Source of the DNA: JBAYZQ01 sp041672385
GTDB lineage: Bacteria; Spirochaetota; Spirochaetia; Sphaerochaetales; Sphaerochaetaceae
Direction: 5' to 3'
Length of the DNA: 6,281 nt
Assembly (NCBI GenBank): GCA_041672385.1
Contig: JBAYZQ010000136.1
Coordinates: forward strand, 1 to 6,281
Shown here: piece by piece, positions 5,964 through 6,281 of the stretch
Position numbering within the stretch: the first letter of the stretch is position 1
Layout: every line of letters starts with the position of its first letter
Notes under the pieces: generated by a model
Told to the model about the DNA's origin: nothing
Databases searched by the model: none
What the model saw: only the letters and a program-made list of their open reading frames with translations
Translations under genes and position numbers: made by a program

Positions 5964-6281
5964 TATTTTTTCCTTCTGTAATGCTAAAGAATAAATCTTC
6001 AAGATTTTCATTTTTCTTATCCAATTCTTCTTTAGTTCTAGAGGCGGCTATTTTTCCCTTTACAAGAATGTTAACTTCATCCCAATAATCTTCAACGCTA
6101 TCAATCATATGAGTACTTATTAACAAAGTGGCTCCTTGATCTTTAAGTTCTCTAAAAAGGGATTTAATTTCTTTAATAGCATGAGGATCAAGTCCAACAA
6201 TTGGCTCATCAAATAAAACAAATTTAGGTTTATGAGCCAAGGCGCATACTATGGAAAGTTTTTGTTGCATGCCCTTACTAA
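5956..6281 (-). CDS. ABC transporter ATP-binding subunit, 5' end beyond window edge
   Basis: This is the C-terminal part (107 complete codons) of an ABC ATPase that powers the membrane subunit encoded next. In order it shows the signature SKGMQQKL (about 6256-6279, a common variant of LSGGQ), Walker B FVLFDEP with Asp and catalytic Glu (6205-6210), the D-loop GLDP, and the switch histidine in STHMID (His at 6109-6111). A short tail follows, with EELDKKNENLEDLFFSITEG, the EELDK/LEDLF-type ending common in ABC-2 drug and export ATPases. The Walker A and Q-loop lie beyond the right edge. All visible catalytic motifs are intact. The stop TAG (5956-5958) lies inside the start of the permease gene, so the two are translationally coupled. 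Confidence 0.95.
   Translation of the reverse strand, partial: SKGMQQKLSIVCALAHKPKFVLFDEPIVGLDPHAIKEIKSLFRELKDQGATLLISTHMIDSVEDYWDEVNILVKGKIAASRTKEELDKKNENLEDLFFSITEGKNNE
5971..5977 (-). promoter_or_regulatory. Ribosome binding site of the ABC membrane subunit gene
   Basis: AGAAGGA on the - strand lies 7 bases before the ATG at 5963, within the end of the ATPase gene. It decides between this start and the in-frame ATG at 6011. Confidence 0.75.

Noticed and set aside
5964..6011. Upstream ATG start for the ABC membrane subunit, adding 16 residues
   Set aside because: It would overlap the ATPase gene by 56 bases with a weaker ribosome site; the ATG at 5963 has AGAAGGA at 7 bases and an 8-base coupling overlap.

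Overview
The window is AT-rich chromosomal DNA that most resembles a spirochaete of the Treponema group. The evidence is an elongation factor G of the spirochaete/mitochondrial EF-G1 type, a CarD-ispD-ispF cluster, and AGA-rich, A/T-ending codons. The assignment to Treponema is an inference from protein resemblance recalled from memory; no search was run. Every gene looks like normal chromosomal housekeeping or transport. There is no sign of phage, insertion sequences, CRISPR, tRNA or rRNA, and no gene-free stretch longer than about 65 bases.

Layout. On the + strand, positions 1-1867 hold the C-terminal ~621 residues of EF-G, cut at the left edge inside the G3 motif. After 48 bases, which contain a possible extended -10 promoter and a strong Shine-Dalgarno sequence, comes a 235-residue RecA-fold P-loop protein of unknown role (1916-2623). 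A bidirectional hairpin terminator (about 2636-2665) separates these genes from everything to the right, which lies on the - strand.

The - strand, read in its direction of transcription, starts at the right edge. First come the 3' end of an ABC transporter ATPase gene (5956-6281, cut) and its membrane partner (4389-5963), which overlap by 8 bases. A 65-base gap follows, holding a good sigma-70-type promoter. Then comes a tightly coupled three-gene unit: carD (3820-4323), ispD (3128-3820) and ispF (2664-3131). The junctions are TAATG (1-base overlap) and ATGA (4-base overlap), and the ispF stop codon lies inside the terminator.

How the genes work together. The EF-G drives ribosome translocation. 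CarD binds RNA polymerase and tunes open-complex formation. IspD and IspF catalyse two steps of the methylerythritol phosphate (MEP) route to isoprenoid precursors. The ABC pair is probably an exporter or membrane-maintenance transporter of unknown substrate. No clearly new system is evident. The points most worth a second look are the P-loop protein beside EF-G with altered catalytic motifs, the near-leaderless arrangement of the carD promoter, and the ispD/ispF junction, where a single -1 slip would fuse the two enzymes.
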